From: Flavobacteriaceae bacterium | GTDB lineage: Bacteria > Bacteroidota > Bacteroidia > Flavobacteriales > Flavobacteriaceae | Length of the DNA stretch: 57,671 nt | Direction: 5' to 3' | NCBI GenBank assembly: GCA_947446635.1 | Contig: CANFHF010000012.1 | Coordinates: forward strand, 1 to 57,671 | Notes under the pieces: generated by a model | The model's input: the letters and a program-made list of their open reading frames with translations, nothing else | Database searches by the model: none | What the model was told of the DNA's origin: nothing | Part shown: positions 43,083 to 52,726 of the stretch, in pieces | How positions within the stretch are numbered: position 1 is the first letter of the stretch | Layout of the letters: every line of letters starts with the position of its first letter | Made by a program: the position numbers and the translations under genes

Positions 43083-44225
43083 ATGGATTTTAATCTAACC
43101 CAAGAACATTTGATGATTCAGCAAGCCGCTAGGGATTTTGCTCAAAGCGAATTATTGGAGGGTGTAATTGAAAGAGATGAAAAACAAATTTTCCCAACCG
43201 ATCAAATCAAAAAAATGGGAGAACTCGGATTTATGGGAATGATGGTGGATCCAAAGTATGGAGGAAGTGGCTTGGATACGATTTCTTACATTATTGCTAT
43301 GGAAGAAATTTCTAAAGTTGATGCTTCCGCTTCCGTGGTAATGTCTGTAAACAACTCTCTTGTTTGTTGGGGATTACAAGCTTTTGGTACCGAGGCACAA
43401 AAACAACAATGGTTACCTCTTTTGGCTTCGGGCGAAATTCACGGGGCTTTTTGTTTAAGCGAACCCGAAGCAGGAAGCGATGCCACTTCGCAAAAAACTA
43501 CCGCTATCGATATGGGAGATTATTATTTGGTCAATGGCACCAAAAACTGGATTACCAATGGAAATTCAGCTTCGGTTTATTTAGTCATTGCGCAAACTCA
43601 TGCGGAGAAAAAAAGCAAAGGGATTAATGTGTTGATTATGACAAAGGAGATGCCCGGTTTTACCATTGGTCCAAAAGAACAAAAAATGGGTATTCGTGGT
43701 TCTGACACCCATTCGTTGCTGTTTAACGATGTAAAAGTGCCCAAAGAAAATAGGATTGGCGCAGATGGTTTCGGTTTCAAATTTGCTATGAAAACCTTAG
43801 CTGGCGGAAGGATTGGTATTGCTGCTCAAGCATTAGGCATTGCTTCTGGAGCGTATGAATTAGCACTGAAATATTCCAAAGTACGCAAATCTTTTGGAAC
43901 AGAAATTTGCAATCATCAGGTAATCGCTTTCAAATTGGCCGATATGGCAGTCAATATTGAAGCGGCTCGTCATCTGTGTATGAAAGCAGCTTGGGACAAA
44001 GATCATGATAATAACTACGATACAAGTAGCGCAATGGCAAAACTTTTCGCCTCACAAGTTGCTATGGATACTACCATTGAGGCTGTTCAAATTCATGGCG
44101 GGAACGGCTATGTGAAAGAGTACCACGTGGAGCGCATGATGCGAGATGCTAAGATTACCCAAATCTATGAGGGCACTAGTGAAATTCAAAAAATTGTGAT
44201 TTCTAGAGGTATTATGGCACGCTAG
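43083..44225 (+). CDS. Acyl-CoA dehydrogenase
   Basis: 380 aa, standard length. Signatures AFCLSEPEAGSDATSQKT and QIHGGNGYVKEYHVERMMRDAKI, with the catalytic Glu position in IYEGTSEIQKIVISRGI. FAD enzyme that introduces a trans-2 double bond in acyl-CoA; the short-/branched-chain type is likely from overall similarity, chain length not decidable. Single gene. Confidence 0.93.
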   Translation: MDFNLTQEHLMIQQAARDFAQSELLEGVIERDEKQIFPTDQIKKMGELGFMGMMVDPKYGGSGLDTISYIIAMEEISKVDASASVVMSVNNSLVCWGLQAFGTEAQKQQWLPLLASGEIHGAFCLSEPEAGSDATSQKTTAIDMGDYYLVNGTKNWITNGNSASVYLVIAQTHAEKKSKGINVLIMTKEMPGFTIGPKEQKMGIRGSDTHSLLFNDVKVPKENRIGADGFGFKFAMKTLAGGRIGIAAQALGIASGAYELALKYSKVRKSFGTEICNHQVIAFKLADMAVNIEAARHLCMKAAWDKDHDNNYDTSSAMAKLFASQVAMDTTIEAVQIHGGNGYVKEYHVERMMRDAKITQIYEGTSEIQKIVISRGIMAR

Positions 44226-44278
44226 TTAGGGGGGAGTTTATGAATATAAAACGTGCTTTTCTATTTAGTAATAGGTAT

Positions 44279-44309
44279 AAAAAAACCACCCGTTTTAGAG
44301 AGTGGTTTG
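44279..44309 (-). terminator. Terminator of the SusC/SusD/lipoprotein operon
   Basis: AAACCAC (44283-44289) pairs with GTGGTTT (44302-44308); on the minus strand the stem is followed by a T run (44285-44279). The stem is short, so strength is moderate. Confidence 0.6.
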
Positions 44310-44328
44310 ATAAGTATTTTTTCGTTGA

Positions 44329-45240
44329 TTACAACCTTAAATCTGGCCAGTTTGAATCATCGGTTCTTGTAAGTGTGGTGTCACCATACTCTCCATAATC
44401 ATTTTCCCAATGAAAAGATATTTGGTTGCCATTAACAGTAAGATTGCTAAACGTAAATATTTCACCATATTGGTCTGTACCCGTGTATGCAATTTTATTG
44501 CATACATCAGTTAAAGTTAATCCCTCTGCAACACCTCCTCCGGGTCCATAGATTCCAATCCAGCCTCCAAAAGACGCATCAGAAATAGCATAAACCCCAC
44601 CACCTTGATCTTCAAAAGTTACAGTCCCAGTTAATGGTCCCGCTGCAGATTCTCCTGTTGGTGCTTTTACGTTAGTTGTCACGAAGTCATAGATTCCTCC
44701 CAAATCAGATGGACAAGATACTCCATAAGATTGTAACACTTTATACAAACCCGAACTTGCAATATTTGGACTATAGTTAGGACTGCCATCATCATTAATT
44801 ATTCTTTGAATGGAGCCGTCTTTAAGTGTCAATTGTGTTGTAATTATTAATTTATCACCTAGCTCAAAATCACTTGCTGTATTTAATTCATCAAAAGCAT
44901 CAAATAGATCAGTTTTACTAATGTTAAAAGTAGCAGGGAATGTGGTTACATTTGAAACTAATGTTGCTTTGTAAATAGTGCCATCCTCTTTAGTGTAAAA
45001 GCCAACAATATCCATGGAGGAAAAATCTCCTATAGCTTTGTCAACAGTAAATCCTAAGTTTATATCAGCCCCGCTATTTACAGCAACCAAATCTATAAAG
45101 GAGTCTGTTGTGCTAATTTTTTGTAAATTAACTAAAGCTCCGTTTTTGAAATTAATTTTAGAATTGCCTCCATCATTTTCACATGAAGGCATTAGCAATA
45201 ATATTGCTAAAGTTGTGAATATTAATTTTATTTTTTTCAT
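44329..45240 (-). CDS. Surface lipoprotein of the SusC/SusD operon
   Basis: 303 aa. Lipobox LMPSCEND, then a beta-rich protein with no motif I recognise; the C-terminal region has SCPSDLGGIYDFVTTNV, GGWIGIYGPGGG and SFHWENDYGEYGDTTLTR. It follows SusD with a 14-bp gap and ends the operon. Such third genes (SusE/F-like) often bind the ligand on the surface. The ligand cannot be told. Confidence 0.65.
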   Translation of the reverse strand: MKKIKLIFTTLAILLLMPSCENDGGNSKINFKNGALVNLQKISTTDSFIDLVAVNSGADINLGFTVDKAIGDFSSMDIVGFYTKEDGTIYKATLVSNVTTFPATFNISKTDLFDAFDELNTASDFELGDKLIITTQLTLKDGSIQRIINDDGSPNYSPNIASSGLYKVLQSYGVSCPSDLGGIYDFVTTNVKAPTGESAAGPLTGTVTFEDQGGGVYAISDASFGGWIGIYGPGGGVAEGLTLTDVCNKIAYTGTDQYGEIFTFSNLTVNGNQISFHWENDYGEYGDTTLTRTDDSNWPDLRL

Positions 45241-45254
45241 AATATTTTTTTTAA

Positions 45255-46982
45255 TTAATTATCCCAAAAGATTTTATAAGTTGTAGCGTTTTTTTGTGCC
45301 GGAGCATTTTTATTTACATTTAGTTCAGCTTGTGGCCAATAAAATGAAGTTTGATATAAGTTTTTCAACACTGTTTCAGAGTCATCTATAGGAAAACCAT
45401 CCTCATTATCGAGTTGGTATTCTGGAGTAGGACTACTTGGATTAGCTAAAATAGGGAACCCAGTTCTTCTGTAATCGTTGTATTGATCAGCCGGATCTCC
45501 AAAAGTTGCAACCCATTTTTGGGTCATTATTATTTCTAATTTTTTTGCTGAACTGGCTTCGCTAAATTCATCTAATATTTTATTAATAAAAGTAGTTACG
45601 GCTGTTGTTCCAGTTAATACAGGAACAGTTTGATCAGCTCCATTATTTTCAACTATTTGATCGACTTTTGCAAAACTAGCTTTTATTGCGTCTTCAAGTT
45701 TTGATGAAGCACTACCAGTTAATTTTTCAGCTTGAATTAATTCTGCCTGTATATATAAGAACTCATCATAAGTTAAGATTCTGTGAGGAGCAATACCTGT
45801 AGGTTTTGTAGGCGCCCCATTCTTTCCGGCCATCATGTCGTCTACGCTTCCTCCTTTTTCGTCGTCATAGCGACCACCACAAGGGAAAATGCCAGGATAT
45901 GTATAGGATTTTTCTGTACTAAAATCCCTCCAAGGTCCTTGACTGCCAAATCGGATACTAAAAAAGCCAGTTGATGCATCCCAATAATCAGCTTTAGGAT
46001 TACCTGTTGCGACATCTCCTAAATCTGGAGGTAAAACATTCTTTTTGATTTGGTTGTAGAAATAATACTTCATCCTAGGATCTGGATTATTGTTATGGAT
46101 ATTTGGATTCATCCCTTTAAGTATTTCATAAAACCAAGGACTCATATAAGTTCCGAATTGAGTGCTATTGTATGATTCTAAGAATAATTTGTTTCTTTCA
46201 TCAGTAGGCGATTGGTTTTTAGTTTGATTAAATTGAAAATCATCATCTATTGACGTGAAAAAATTATTTTCAGCAACTAAAGCATCAAAACCTTCTTGAT
46301 CAAAATCATCTGACAATCTAACTTGGTTGTATAGTTTTAATTTAAATGTATTTGCGAATTTTATCCATTTATCTGTATCTCCACCATAAAATAAGTCATC
46401 ATTACTTGGCTTTTTCAGACCGCTATCACTTGCAATATTTGTTTTGGCGGATTCAATTAATGCAAAAATGGAGTTGTAAATTTCTTTTTGATCGTCAAAT
46501 TTAGGACTAATTATACCTGAAGTTAATTGTGCTGCTTCAGAAAATGGCGAATCTCCCCATAAATCAACAGCAATAGACATTAAATATGCTTTTTGCATTT
46601 GCCCGATTCCTACATATACTAAATTATCGGATTCATTACCTTGTTTAATTAAGGTCTCTATATCAGTTAACGTTAAATAAATATTGTTCCATTCATTTTC
46701 AATATTTGTATTGGTTACTTTTGTTCCGTATTGGTCAAATTCCTCTCTTGTCGTCATTTGATGTGTATATACTTCTAATATTTCACCTGTGTAATTTTGA
46801 AAATCAGTTGCATCATTAATACCCACTTGTGTGTTAGTTAGTAAAAAATTTAGAGGGGCAACGGTTGGATTGTCTTTATCGGTGTTTACATCTAAATAGT
46901 CGTTACAGCTTATTAAGAGTATCGACACAACAAATAAAATTAATTTAATTTTATTATTTTTTATTGTTTTTAAAATTTTCAT
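45255..46982 (-). CDS. SusD/RagB-family nutrient-binding lipoprotein
   Basis: 575 aa. Lipobox LLISCNDYLDVNTDKDNPT, the classic SusD beginning, and helical TPR-like body segments (NEWNNIYLTLTDIETLIKQ; LVYVGIGQMQKAYLMSIAVDLWGDSPFSEA). Near the C-terminus QKWVATFGDPADQYNDYRRTGFP is typical of the SusD-like 2 subfamily. It forms the lid over the SusC channel. Substrate unknown; no glycoside hydrolase lies nearby, so peptides or other ligands are possible. Confidence 0.92.
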   Translation of the reverse strand: MKILKTIKNNKIKLILFVVSILLISCNDYLDVNTDKDNPTVAPLNFLLTNTQVGINDATDFQNYTGEILEVYTHQMTTREEFDQYGTKVTNTNIENEWNNIYLTLTDIETLIKQGNESDNLVYVGIGQMQKAYLMSIAVDLWGDSPFSEAAQLTSGIISPKFDDQKEIYNSIFALIESAKTNIASDSGLKKPSNDDLFYGGDTDKWIKFANTFKLKLYNQVRLSDDFDQEGFDALVAENNFFTSIDDDFQFNQTKNQSPTDERNKLFLESYNSTQFGTYMSPWFYEILKGMNPNIHNNNPDPRMKYYFYNQIKKNVLPPDLGDVATGNPKADYWDASTGFFSIRFGSQGPWRDFSTEKSYTYPGIFPCGGRYDDEKGGSVDDMMAGKNGAPTKPTGIAPHRILTYDEFLYIQAELIQAEKLTGSASSKLEDAIKASFAKVDQIVENNGADQTVPVLTGTTAVTTFINKILDEFSEASSAKKLEIIMTQKWVATFGDPADQYNDYRRTGFPILANPSSPTPEYQLDNEDGFPIDDSETVLKNLYQTSFYWPQAELNVNKNAPAQKNATTYKIFWDN

Positions 46983-46992
46983 ACAGTTTTTT

Positions 46993-49900
46993 TTAGAATG
47001 TTAAATTAAGTTTAAATCCATATCTTTTTGCAGTCGGAGCGGCTGTAACTTCAATCCCTTGAAGATTAGAGGAGCCAAAACTCGTAACCTCAGGATCAAA
47101 ATTCGTATATTTAGGTGCATTTGGAGCAAGGTACCATAGGTTACTACCCACTATACTAAAACTAATTTGTCCAAAAAATGTTTTTTGTAATAATTTTGCT
47201 GGTACATCATAAGTAAGACTAGCCTCTCTTAACCTAAAAACAGTGCCGTCATAAACATCAGCTTCATCAACACTATTTATTGCAAATGTATTTCCATTTG
47301 TCCCTGGAGAAAAATACAACTCGTTCATAGTTAATTGAATTGTGTTAGGTATTTTGTCGCCATTTGTGTCTAACATTGGGCTACCATCACTATTTCCGAG
47401 ATAGCCAGGTATTATATACGTTTTTTCCCTATCTTGAGTGTCTTTAGTTACCCCTCTTCCTAACAATGACTCGATTGTTGTTGAGTGAATGTCCCCTCCT
47501 TGTTTCCAGTCAAATTGAGTTTTCAAACTAAACGATTTGTAAGTCAAGGTGTTTATAAAACTCATTTTAAAATCAGCATTTGGATCTCCAATTATTCCGG
47601 GTTTTGCACTTTGTAAAATCCCACCGCTAGAAGGGTCAATCATAAAGTTGCCGTTTGTGTCTCTTGCGAATTTTGTTCCGTAAAAGACTCCGAAAGATTC
47701 TCCAGGAATTAAATATCCAACTTGGTTAATATCTATTGGAGACCTATCTAACCCTTCAGCTATTTTAATTACCTTATTTTCATTTTTTGTAAATGTAGAG
47801 AAGAGAGACCATTTGAAATCATTTGTCTTTATTGGAACTAGAGTCAGTCCTATTTCAATCCCTTTATTTTCCATTTCTCCAACATTTGTATTGTAATTTG
47901 AAAATCCGCTGGATATTGGAACAGTTACTTCGGTAATTAAATTTGTGGTCGATTTTTTATACAAACTAAAATCTAAAACAACTCTTTTGTTGTAAAATTC
48001 TAGATCTGCTCCTATTTCAAATTCTTCTGTAAATTCTGGTTGAATTTTTTGGTCGGCCAAATAAGTGTTATTTCCAATTACGGGATTGCCATTAAAAGCA
48101 CTTCCAATCGCAAATGTTGAATTCAAAAACTCAGCTGATGCATCACTACCTACTTTTGCATATCCACCTCGTATTTTAGCAAATGTAAGCACTCTATTAT
48201 CCATTTTTAAAGCCTCTGTTAGAATAAAAGAACCACTTATAGATGGATAGAAATAGGAGTTATTGTCAATTGGTAATGTTGAAGAAAAATCATTTCGTCC
48301 TGTAGCATTAATGAATAAATAATTCCTGAATGATAGCGTCATGTCAGCAAAAACCCCTGCATTTCTTTTCTGGGTTCCTTCGTCTACAAGATTTGCAACA
48401 TCTTTTACATTTCTTAATGTAAATATATTTGGAACTATAAACTGTTTTCCAGAAAAGGCCAATCTTGATGTTTTATTTTGAAATATGTTATTACCCAAAA
48501 TTGCGGTTAGTCCAAAATCTTCATTTAATTTATAGTCAAAATTTAATAATAATGTAGATTCTACATCTTCATTTGTAAATCGATCCGTTATTATGGATCC
48601 TAAGCCGGCATCTGCTCTTGATTGTAAATCGCGTATTTCTTTCCGGTCTAACAAATAGTTATTATAACCAATCCTATATGAGGCGGAAATATTGCTATTG
48701 AACTTATAATTTAAATTTACTCCAGCAACAGTTCTATTGGTGTTGGTGATAATTTGGTCGTGTTTCCACGCCCATAGAGGATGGTCAAATTGCGTTCCAT
48801 TTGGGGTTACGGAAGCTCCGGTTACTGGATTTTCATAGGGTAAATTTAAATCCCAGTTTCTAGCTAAATATAATGTTCTTGCAAATGAAGAAGATGCTCC
48901 GTCAACTTGATTTTCGCCAAAAAAAGCACCGACTTGTTTCGTGTCGGAAAAACTTAAATTTGCACCAACTGTTAATCCATTGGCTAGTTTGAAATTTCCC
49001 CCAGTTGAAATCGATGTTCTGTCGTAGCTATTGAATGGAATATAACCATCTTGTTTTAAATCGGATATTGTTGTGCTAAAACTTCCGTCTTTGTCTGAAA
49101 AATTAAAGCCAATTGTATTTTCTACTACACTTCCAGTCTTAAATAAATCTTTAACGTTATTTGGTTTTGCCACATAAGGAACCGTAGGGCCTAATTCAGG
49201 AGATACCTCTAAAACTGTAGGCCATGTAGGAACTGTTCCGTCATCATTTAAACCGTAAACACTTCCCGATTTGCCAAAGGCGGGTCCCCATGACCCATTT
49301 GAAGTGCCTCCATATCTAAAATTTGATCCAGCGCCATATTTATTCTGATAATCGGGTAGGTTGGCAATATTTTCAAAATAACTTGAAGTACTGAAGTTAA
49401 CACTTGATTTAGCGCCTTTTTTACTACTTGTTGAACCAGACTTAGTTGTGATTACAATCACTCCATTTACAGCTCTTGAGCCATATAGAGCAGAGGCTGC
49501 GGCACTCTTAAGAACTGTTACCGATGCAATATCATTTGGGTCTAAACTCGATAATGCTGATTCGTATCCACCGCCGCCAGAAGTTTGGCTGGAAGTAGTT
49601 ATTGAAGTATTATTATAACTAATACCATCTACTACAATTAAAGGCTGAGTGTTTCCTGTAAATGTATTTGTTCCTCTAATGGTAATTTGATTTGCCGCTC
49701 CTGCCACACCACTTGAAAAGTTAACATTTACTCCAGCTACTTTTCCTGAAAGAGAACGAATTAAATCTGGTTCTGAATTTTCAGTAAGTTCAGCCGCTTT
49801 TATGCTACTTACGGAATAACCTAATTTTTTAGGGTTTCTTTTAATTCCCAAAGCGGTAACTACTACCCCTTCCAATTCTACAGTAGTACTTGTCAATCTT

Positions 49901-50175
49901 ACATTGAAAGTAGAAGAGCTTGCTTTAAATTCTTGGGTTTTCATCCCGAGATAGCTAAAGATCAAGATCTGGCTTGATGTTGCTTTGATGGAATATTTTC
50001 CGTCAAAGTCAGTTTGTGTCCCTGATTTTGTCCCTTTTACTAATACGCTCACGCCTGGCAAAGGCATTCCTGCATTATCGGAAACAATACCTGAAACAGT
50101 TCTTTCTTGCGCAAAAGTAATTTGCGCCACAAGTACTACTAATAGTACTAAGAATACATTAAACTTTAGTTTCAT
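46993..50175 (-). CDS. SusC/RagA-family TonB-dependent outer-membrane receptor
   Basis: 1060 aa. Signal peptide ending TFAQ, CarboxypepD-like N-terminal extension (VSGIVSDNAGMPLPGVSVLVKG), the SusC motif VVTALGIKR, a plug domain with GTNTFTGNTQPLIVVDGISY and VLKSAAASALYGSRAVNGVIVITTKSG, and a large beta-barrel ending in NLTF. It imports the ligand captured by SusD, powered by ExbBD/TonB. First gene of a three-gene operon; the 140-bp gap to the Omp85-like gene holds a GATATTTG-like -7 candidate at 50209-50202. Confidence 0.95.
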   Translation of the reverse strand: MKLKFNVFLVLLVVLVAQITFAQERTVSGIVSDNAGMPLPGVSVLVKGTKSGTQTDFDGKYSIKATSSQILIFSYLGMKTQEFKASSSTFNVRLTSTTVELEGVVVTALGIKRNPKKLGYSVSSIKAAELTENSEPDLIRSLSGKVAGVNVNFSSGVAGAANQITIRGTNTFTGNTQPLIVVDGISYNNTSITTSSQTSGGGGYESALSSLDPNDIASVTVLKSAAASALYGSRAVNGVIVITTKSGSTSSKKGAKSSVNFSTSSYFENIANLPDYQNKYGAGSNFRYGGTSNGSWGPAFGKSGSVYGLNDDGTVPTWPTVLEVSPELGPTVPYVAKPNNVKDLFKTGSVVENTIGFNFSDKDGSFSTTISDLKQDGYIPFNSYDRTSISTGGNFKLANGLTVGANLSFSDTKQVGAFFGENQVDGASSSFARTLYLARNWDLNLPYENPVTGASVTPNGTQFDHPLWAWKHDQIITNTNRTVAGVNLNYKFNSNISASYRIGYNNYLLDRKEIRDLQSRADAGLGSIITDRFTNEDVESTLLLNFDYKLNEDFGLTAILGNNIFQNKTSRLAFSGKQFIVPNIFTLRNVKDVANLVDEGTQKRNAGVFADMTLSFRNYLFINATGRNDFSSTLPIDNNSYFYPSISGSFILTEALKMDNRVLTFAKIRGGYAKVGSDASAEFLNSTFAIGSAFNGNPVIGNNTYLADQKIQPEFTEEFEIGADLEFYNKRVVLDFSLYKKSTTNLITEVTVPISSGFSNYNTNVGEMENKGIEIGLTLVPIKTNDFKWSLFSTFTKNENKVIKIAEGLDRSPIDINQVGYLIPGESFGVFYGTKFARDTNGNFMIDPSSGGILQSAKPGIIGDPNADFKMSFINTLTYKSFSLKTQFDWKQGGDIHSTTIESLLGRGVTKDTQDREKTYIIPGYLGNSDGSPMLDTNGDKIPNTIQLTMNELYFSPGTNGNTFAINSVDEADVYDGTVFRLREASLTYDVPAKLLQKTFFGQISFSIVGSNLWYLAPNAPKYTNFDPEVTSFGSSNLQGIEVTAAPTAKRYGFKLNLTF

Positions 50176-50315
50176 TGTTTGAATATTTTGAATTAGTGTC
50201 TCAAATATCTTAAAAACATCTTAACTTTCCTAATAAAAAATGATTTTTTTTTTGAGCAGATGTAAGTTTATATTTAACAAATTGATGTGTTTTTGTTTTT
50301 TTAAAGCAATTTACT

Positions 50316-52013
50316 TTAAAATAGTATTGCGTAAGCAATATGAACAATAGTGTTGTGAAATTTCAATCCTTGATTTTCAGTACTTCCATTAGCGAAAGCT
50401 ATTTTTAACAATCCATTCTTTGTGTTTAAGCCAAATCCAATCCCTAAACCCTCTAGATTTCCTTTGTTGTTTGAAGTATTGTCTTTATAATAACCGTAAT
50501 CTAGTATGGAGTGAATGTATAGACTAGGAGAAATTACATAGCGATATTCTGTTTGTATTGCCGCCATGAAATTGGCTTGTAAACTATTTTCTACAAATCC
50601 GCGTATAGAATTGCCTCCTCCAAAACGGAATAATTCATTTATAATATAGGTGTCACTTTTTAAAAAATAATTATGATAATTTATGTTAATACAATTTTTT
50701 GGGTTCAAATAGAAATTATGTAGGACGTCTAATTTTACGTAATACTGTTTGTTTGTGCCTAATGTATTAAGTAAATCATTCGTGGCTCTTTTTCCTATGC
50801 CAAGGTCAAGCGAAAGTTTTGACTTTTCGGGGAAAGTTGTGTTGTGGTAATCCAATTTAGAATACTCTAAATTGGAGGTCATGAAGGAATTGGTATAGTC
50901 GCTTAGTGTTTTGTTATTTTTGTTTTGAATGTCGCTGGATTCAGTTGCTTGAAAGCCCAAATAAATCCTGGTATTGTAATCTATAAAATAGCCCAAATCT
51001 ATTGCCGTTCTGGTATTTTGGTAGGTGCTGTCTTGTTTGAAAATGTGAATTTCGGCTTTCAAACCTACTGGGCTTTTAAATAAATAGGGTAATTCGATTC
51101 CGGTTTTGAATGTTTTTTGATTATTGCCGTCACTTTTCCAATACAACGAAAACTGCTCGCCGGCTCTCAAAGTGTTTTCTAAGGTGATGTCTAAATAACC
51201 ATTAAAAACTAAGGTGTTGTTTTTGTCGTTCGAGAAACCTATGAAGCCATCGAAAGTATTGGACTTTCTATTTTCTAAATACACATATACTTTGGTGGTG
51301 TCTTTTGTGAATAAAATCTCAGGCGATCTTACTTGGGTTACAAATCTAAATTTTTCAAAATCATCTCGAATCCTGTGTGCTATATCTTGATTAAAAACGA
51401 TTTTATGGTATTTGCGATTGATTTGTGCCAAATGTACCTCTGGAAAACTATTTTTTTTAGCACCATCAGCATGTTGAACCACAATTGAATTTAATTGTCT
51501 TTGTTGGCCTGGTTCAAAGTGCAAATCGGCGTAAATGGATTTTTTTTTCTTTTGTATAGTAGTCAATTTCAGCTTTGCTAATGCGAATCCTTTTTGTTCT
51601 AGTTTCTGTAATGTTTGATTTAAAAACGTTTCTAGCTCTCTATAAGGGAGTGTTATGGTATCTTTTGTTTTGCTTATTGCAATCAAGTCAAAAAGCACAG
51701 GATTTTTACCTATATATATATGTATCGATTTTACCCTTTCTCCTAAACTGAATTTAGCTACATAACTCGTGTCGTTTTCTTTGCTATTTCCTAACATTCG
51801 ATTTTCGATATAGCCCATTTTAGATAGTTTTTCGGCCGCTGCAGTTATTTCGTCATTAATGGATTTTACATTTTTGTGATTTGAATTATAGTTTAAGGAA
51901 TCCATTACTTTATTTTCGGAATTAGAGCTCCCAATGAGGTGCAACTGAAAATTTTGGGCAGAAGCATGCGCTCCAAAGGTTAAAAAAAATATATAGAGGA
52001 CAAAAGTTTTCAA
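50316..52013 (-). CDS. Omp85/BamA-superfamily outer-membrane protein
   Basis: 565 aa. Signal peptide ending HASAQ, then POTRA-like repeats (LNQTLQKLEQKGFALAKLKL) and a C-terminal beta-barrel with FGGGNSIRGFVENSL, the RGF motif of the Omp85 L6 loop, and terminal Phe. It is smaller than BamA, so it is probably a TamA/TpsB-like or Bacteroidota-specific paralogue. Single gene; a perfect palindrome lies 58 bp upstream. Confidence 0.75.
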   Translation of the reverse strand: MKTFVLYIFFLTFGAHASAQNFQLHLIGSSNSENKVMDSLNYNSNHKNVKSINDEITAAAEKLSKMGYIENRMLGNSKENDTSYVAKFSLGERVKSIHIYIGKNPVLFDLIAISKTKDTITLPYRELETFLNQTLQKLEQKGFALAKLKLTTIQKKKKSIYADLHFEPGQQRQLNSIVVQHADGAKKNSFPEVHLAQINRKYHKIVFNQDIAHRIRDDFEKFRFVTQVRSPEILFTKDTTKVYVYLENRKSNTFDGFIGFSNDKNNTLVFNGYLDITLENTLRAGEQFSLYWKSDGNNQKTFKTGIELPYLFKSPVGLKAEIHIFKQDSTYQNTRTAIDLGYFIDYNTRIYLGFQATESSDIQNKNNKTLSDYTNSFMTSNLEYSKLDYHNTTFPEKSKLSLDLGIGKRATNDLLNTLGTNKQYYVKLDVLHNFYLNPKNCININYHNYFLKSDTYIINELFRFGGGNSIRGFVENSLQANFMAAIQTEYRYVISPSLYIHSILDYGYYKDNTSNNKGNLEGLGIGFGLNTKNGLLKIAFANGSTENQGLKFHNTIVHIAYAILF

Positions 52014-52070
52014 ATGGATCTAATTTTTAATAAAAGTAATACAAATAACTGCTATTTGTGATAGAATTAC

Positions 52071-52087
52071 TAGGCTAAATTAGCCTA
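52071..52087. promoter_or_regulatory. 17-bp palindrome in the Omp85-like / rpsL intergenic region
   Basis: TAGGCTAA-A-TTAGCCTA is a perfect inverted repeat with a further half copy (TTAGCC) 8 bp away. It lies 58 bp upstream of the minus-strand Omp85-like start. It could be an operator; no T run follows. The rest of the 271-bp gap holds the rpsL promoter. Confidence 0.4.
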
Positions 52088-52200
52088 ATGAATTAGCCAT
52101 AAAAGTATTGTTTTATTTTTCAAAAGGAGGGTAATACTAGATATTCTGTATTTCATTAGAAAACAAATAATTAGTTAGAGTAAAAATTAATGAATTATGG

Positions 52201-52231
52201 TTTGTTTAGTAAAAAATATTTTTTACATTTG
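52201..52231 (+). promoter_or_regulatory. Canonical Bacteroidota promoter of the str/S10 operon
   Basis: TTTG at 52201-52204, a 19-bp spacer, and TACATTTG at 52224-52231 match the Bacteroidota -33/-7 consensus. A short hairpin (CCCG/CGGG at 52236-52250) sits at the predicted 5' end of the mRNA. The rpsL ATG is at 52285. Confidence 0.85.
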
Positions 52232-52284
52232 CAACCCCGTAAAAAGCGGGAATTTTAATATATAAGAAATTTTTAGTATTAATT

Positions 52285-52668
52285 ATGCCAACAATTCAAC
52301 AATTAGTAAGAACAGGAAGAACTCAGATAACTAAGAAGAGTAAATCGGTTGCTTTAGATTCTTGTCCTCAAAGAAGAGGGGTTTGTACGCGTGTTTACAC
52401 TACTACACCAAAAAAACCAAACTCAGCCATGCGTAAAGTAGCGCGTGTACGTTTGACCAATGGTAATGAAGTAAATGCCTATATCCCTGGTGAAGGACAC
52501 AATCTACAAGAGCACTCGATAGTATTAGTTAGGGGTGGAAGGGTTAAAGATTTACCAGGAGTTAGATACCACATCGTTCGTGGTGCACTTGATACATCAG
52601 GTGTAGCGGGAAGAACGCAAAGAAGATCTAAGTATGGTGCTAAACGCCCAAAAGAAGCAAAAAAGTAA
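52285..52668 (+). CDS. rpsL: Ribosomal protein S12
   Basis: 127 aa. Standard S12 with [11 protein letters not shown] at the start and [19 protein letters not shown] and [13 protein letters not shown]; the Lys residues at the two sites linked to streptomycin resistance are the wild-type ones, so a sensitive ribosome is expected. Part of the decoding centre of the 30S subunit. First gene of the operon. Confidence 0.99.
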
Positions 52669-52688
52669 TTTAAAAGCCTTTAGCTGTT

Positions 52689-52716
52689 AGCCAAAAGCTA
52701 AAAGCCAAAAGCCAAA
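52689..52716 (+). repeat. Four tandem copies of AGCYAAA in the rpsL-rpsG gap
   Basis: AGCCAAA, AGCTAAA, AGCCAAA, AGCCAAA run in tandem just before rpsG (ATG 52727), preceded by TTAGCTGTT. The array is transcribed and lies in the rpsG ribosome-binding region. Confidence 0.8.
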
Positions 52717-52726
52717 AAACAAAGAA

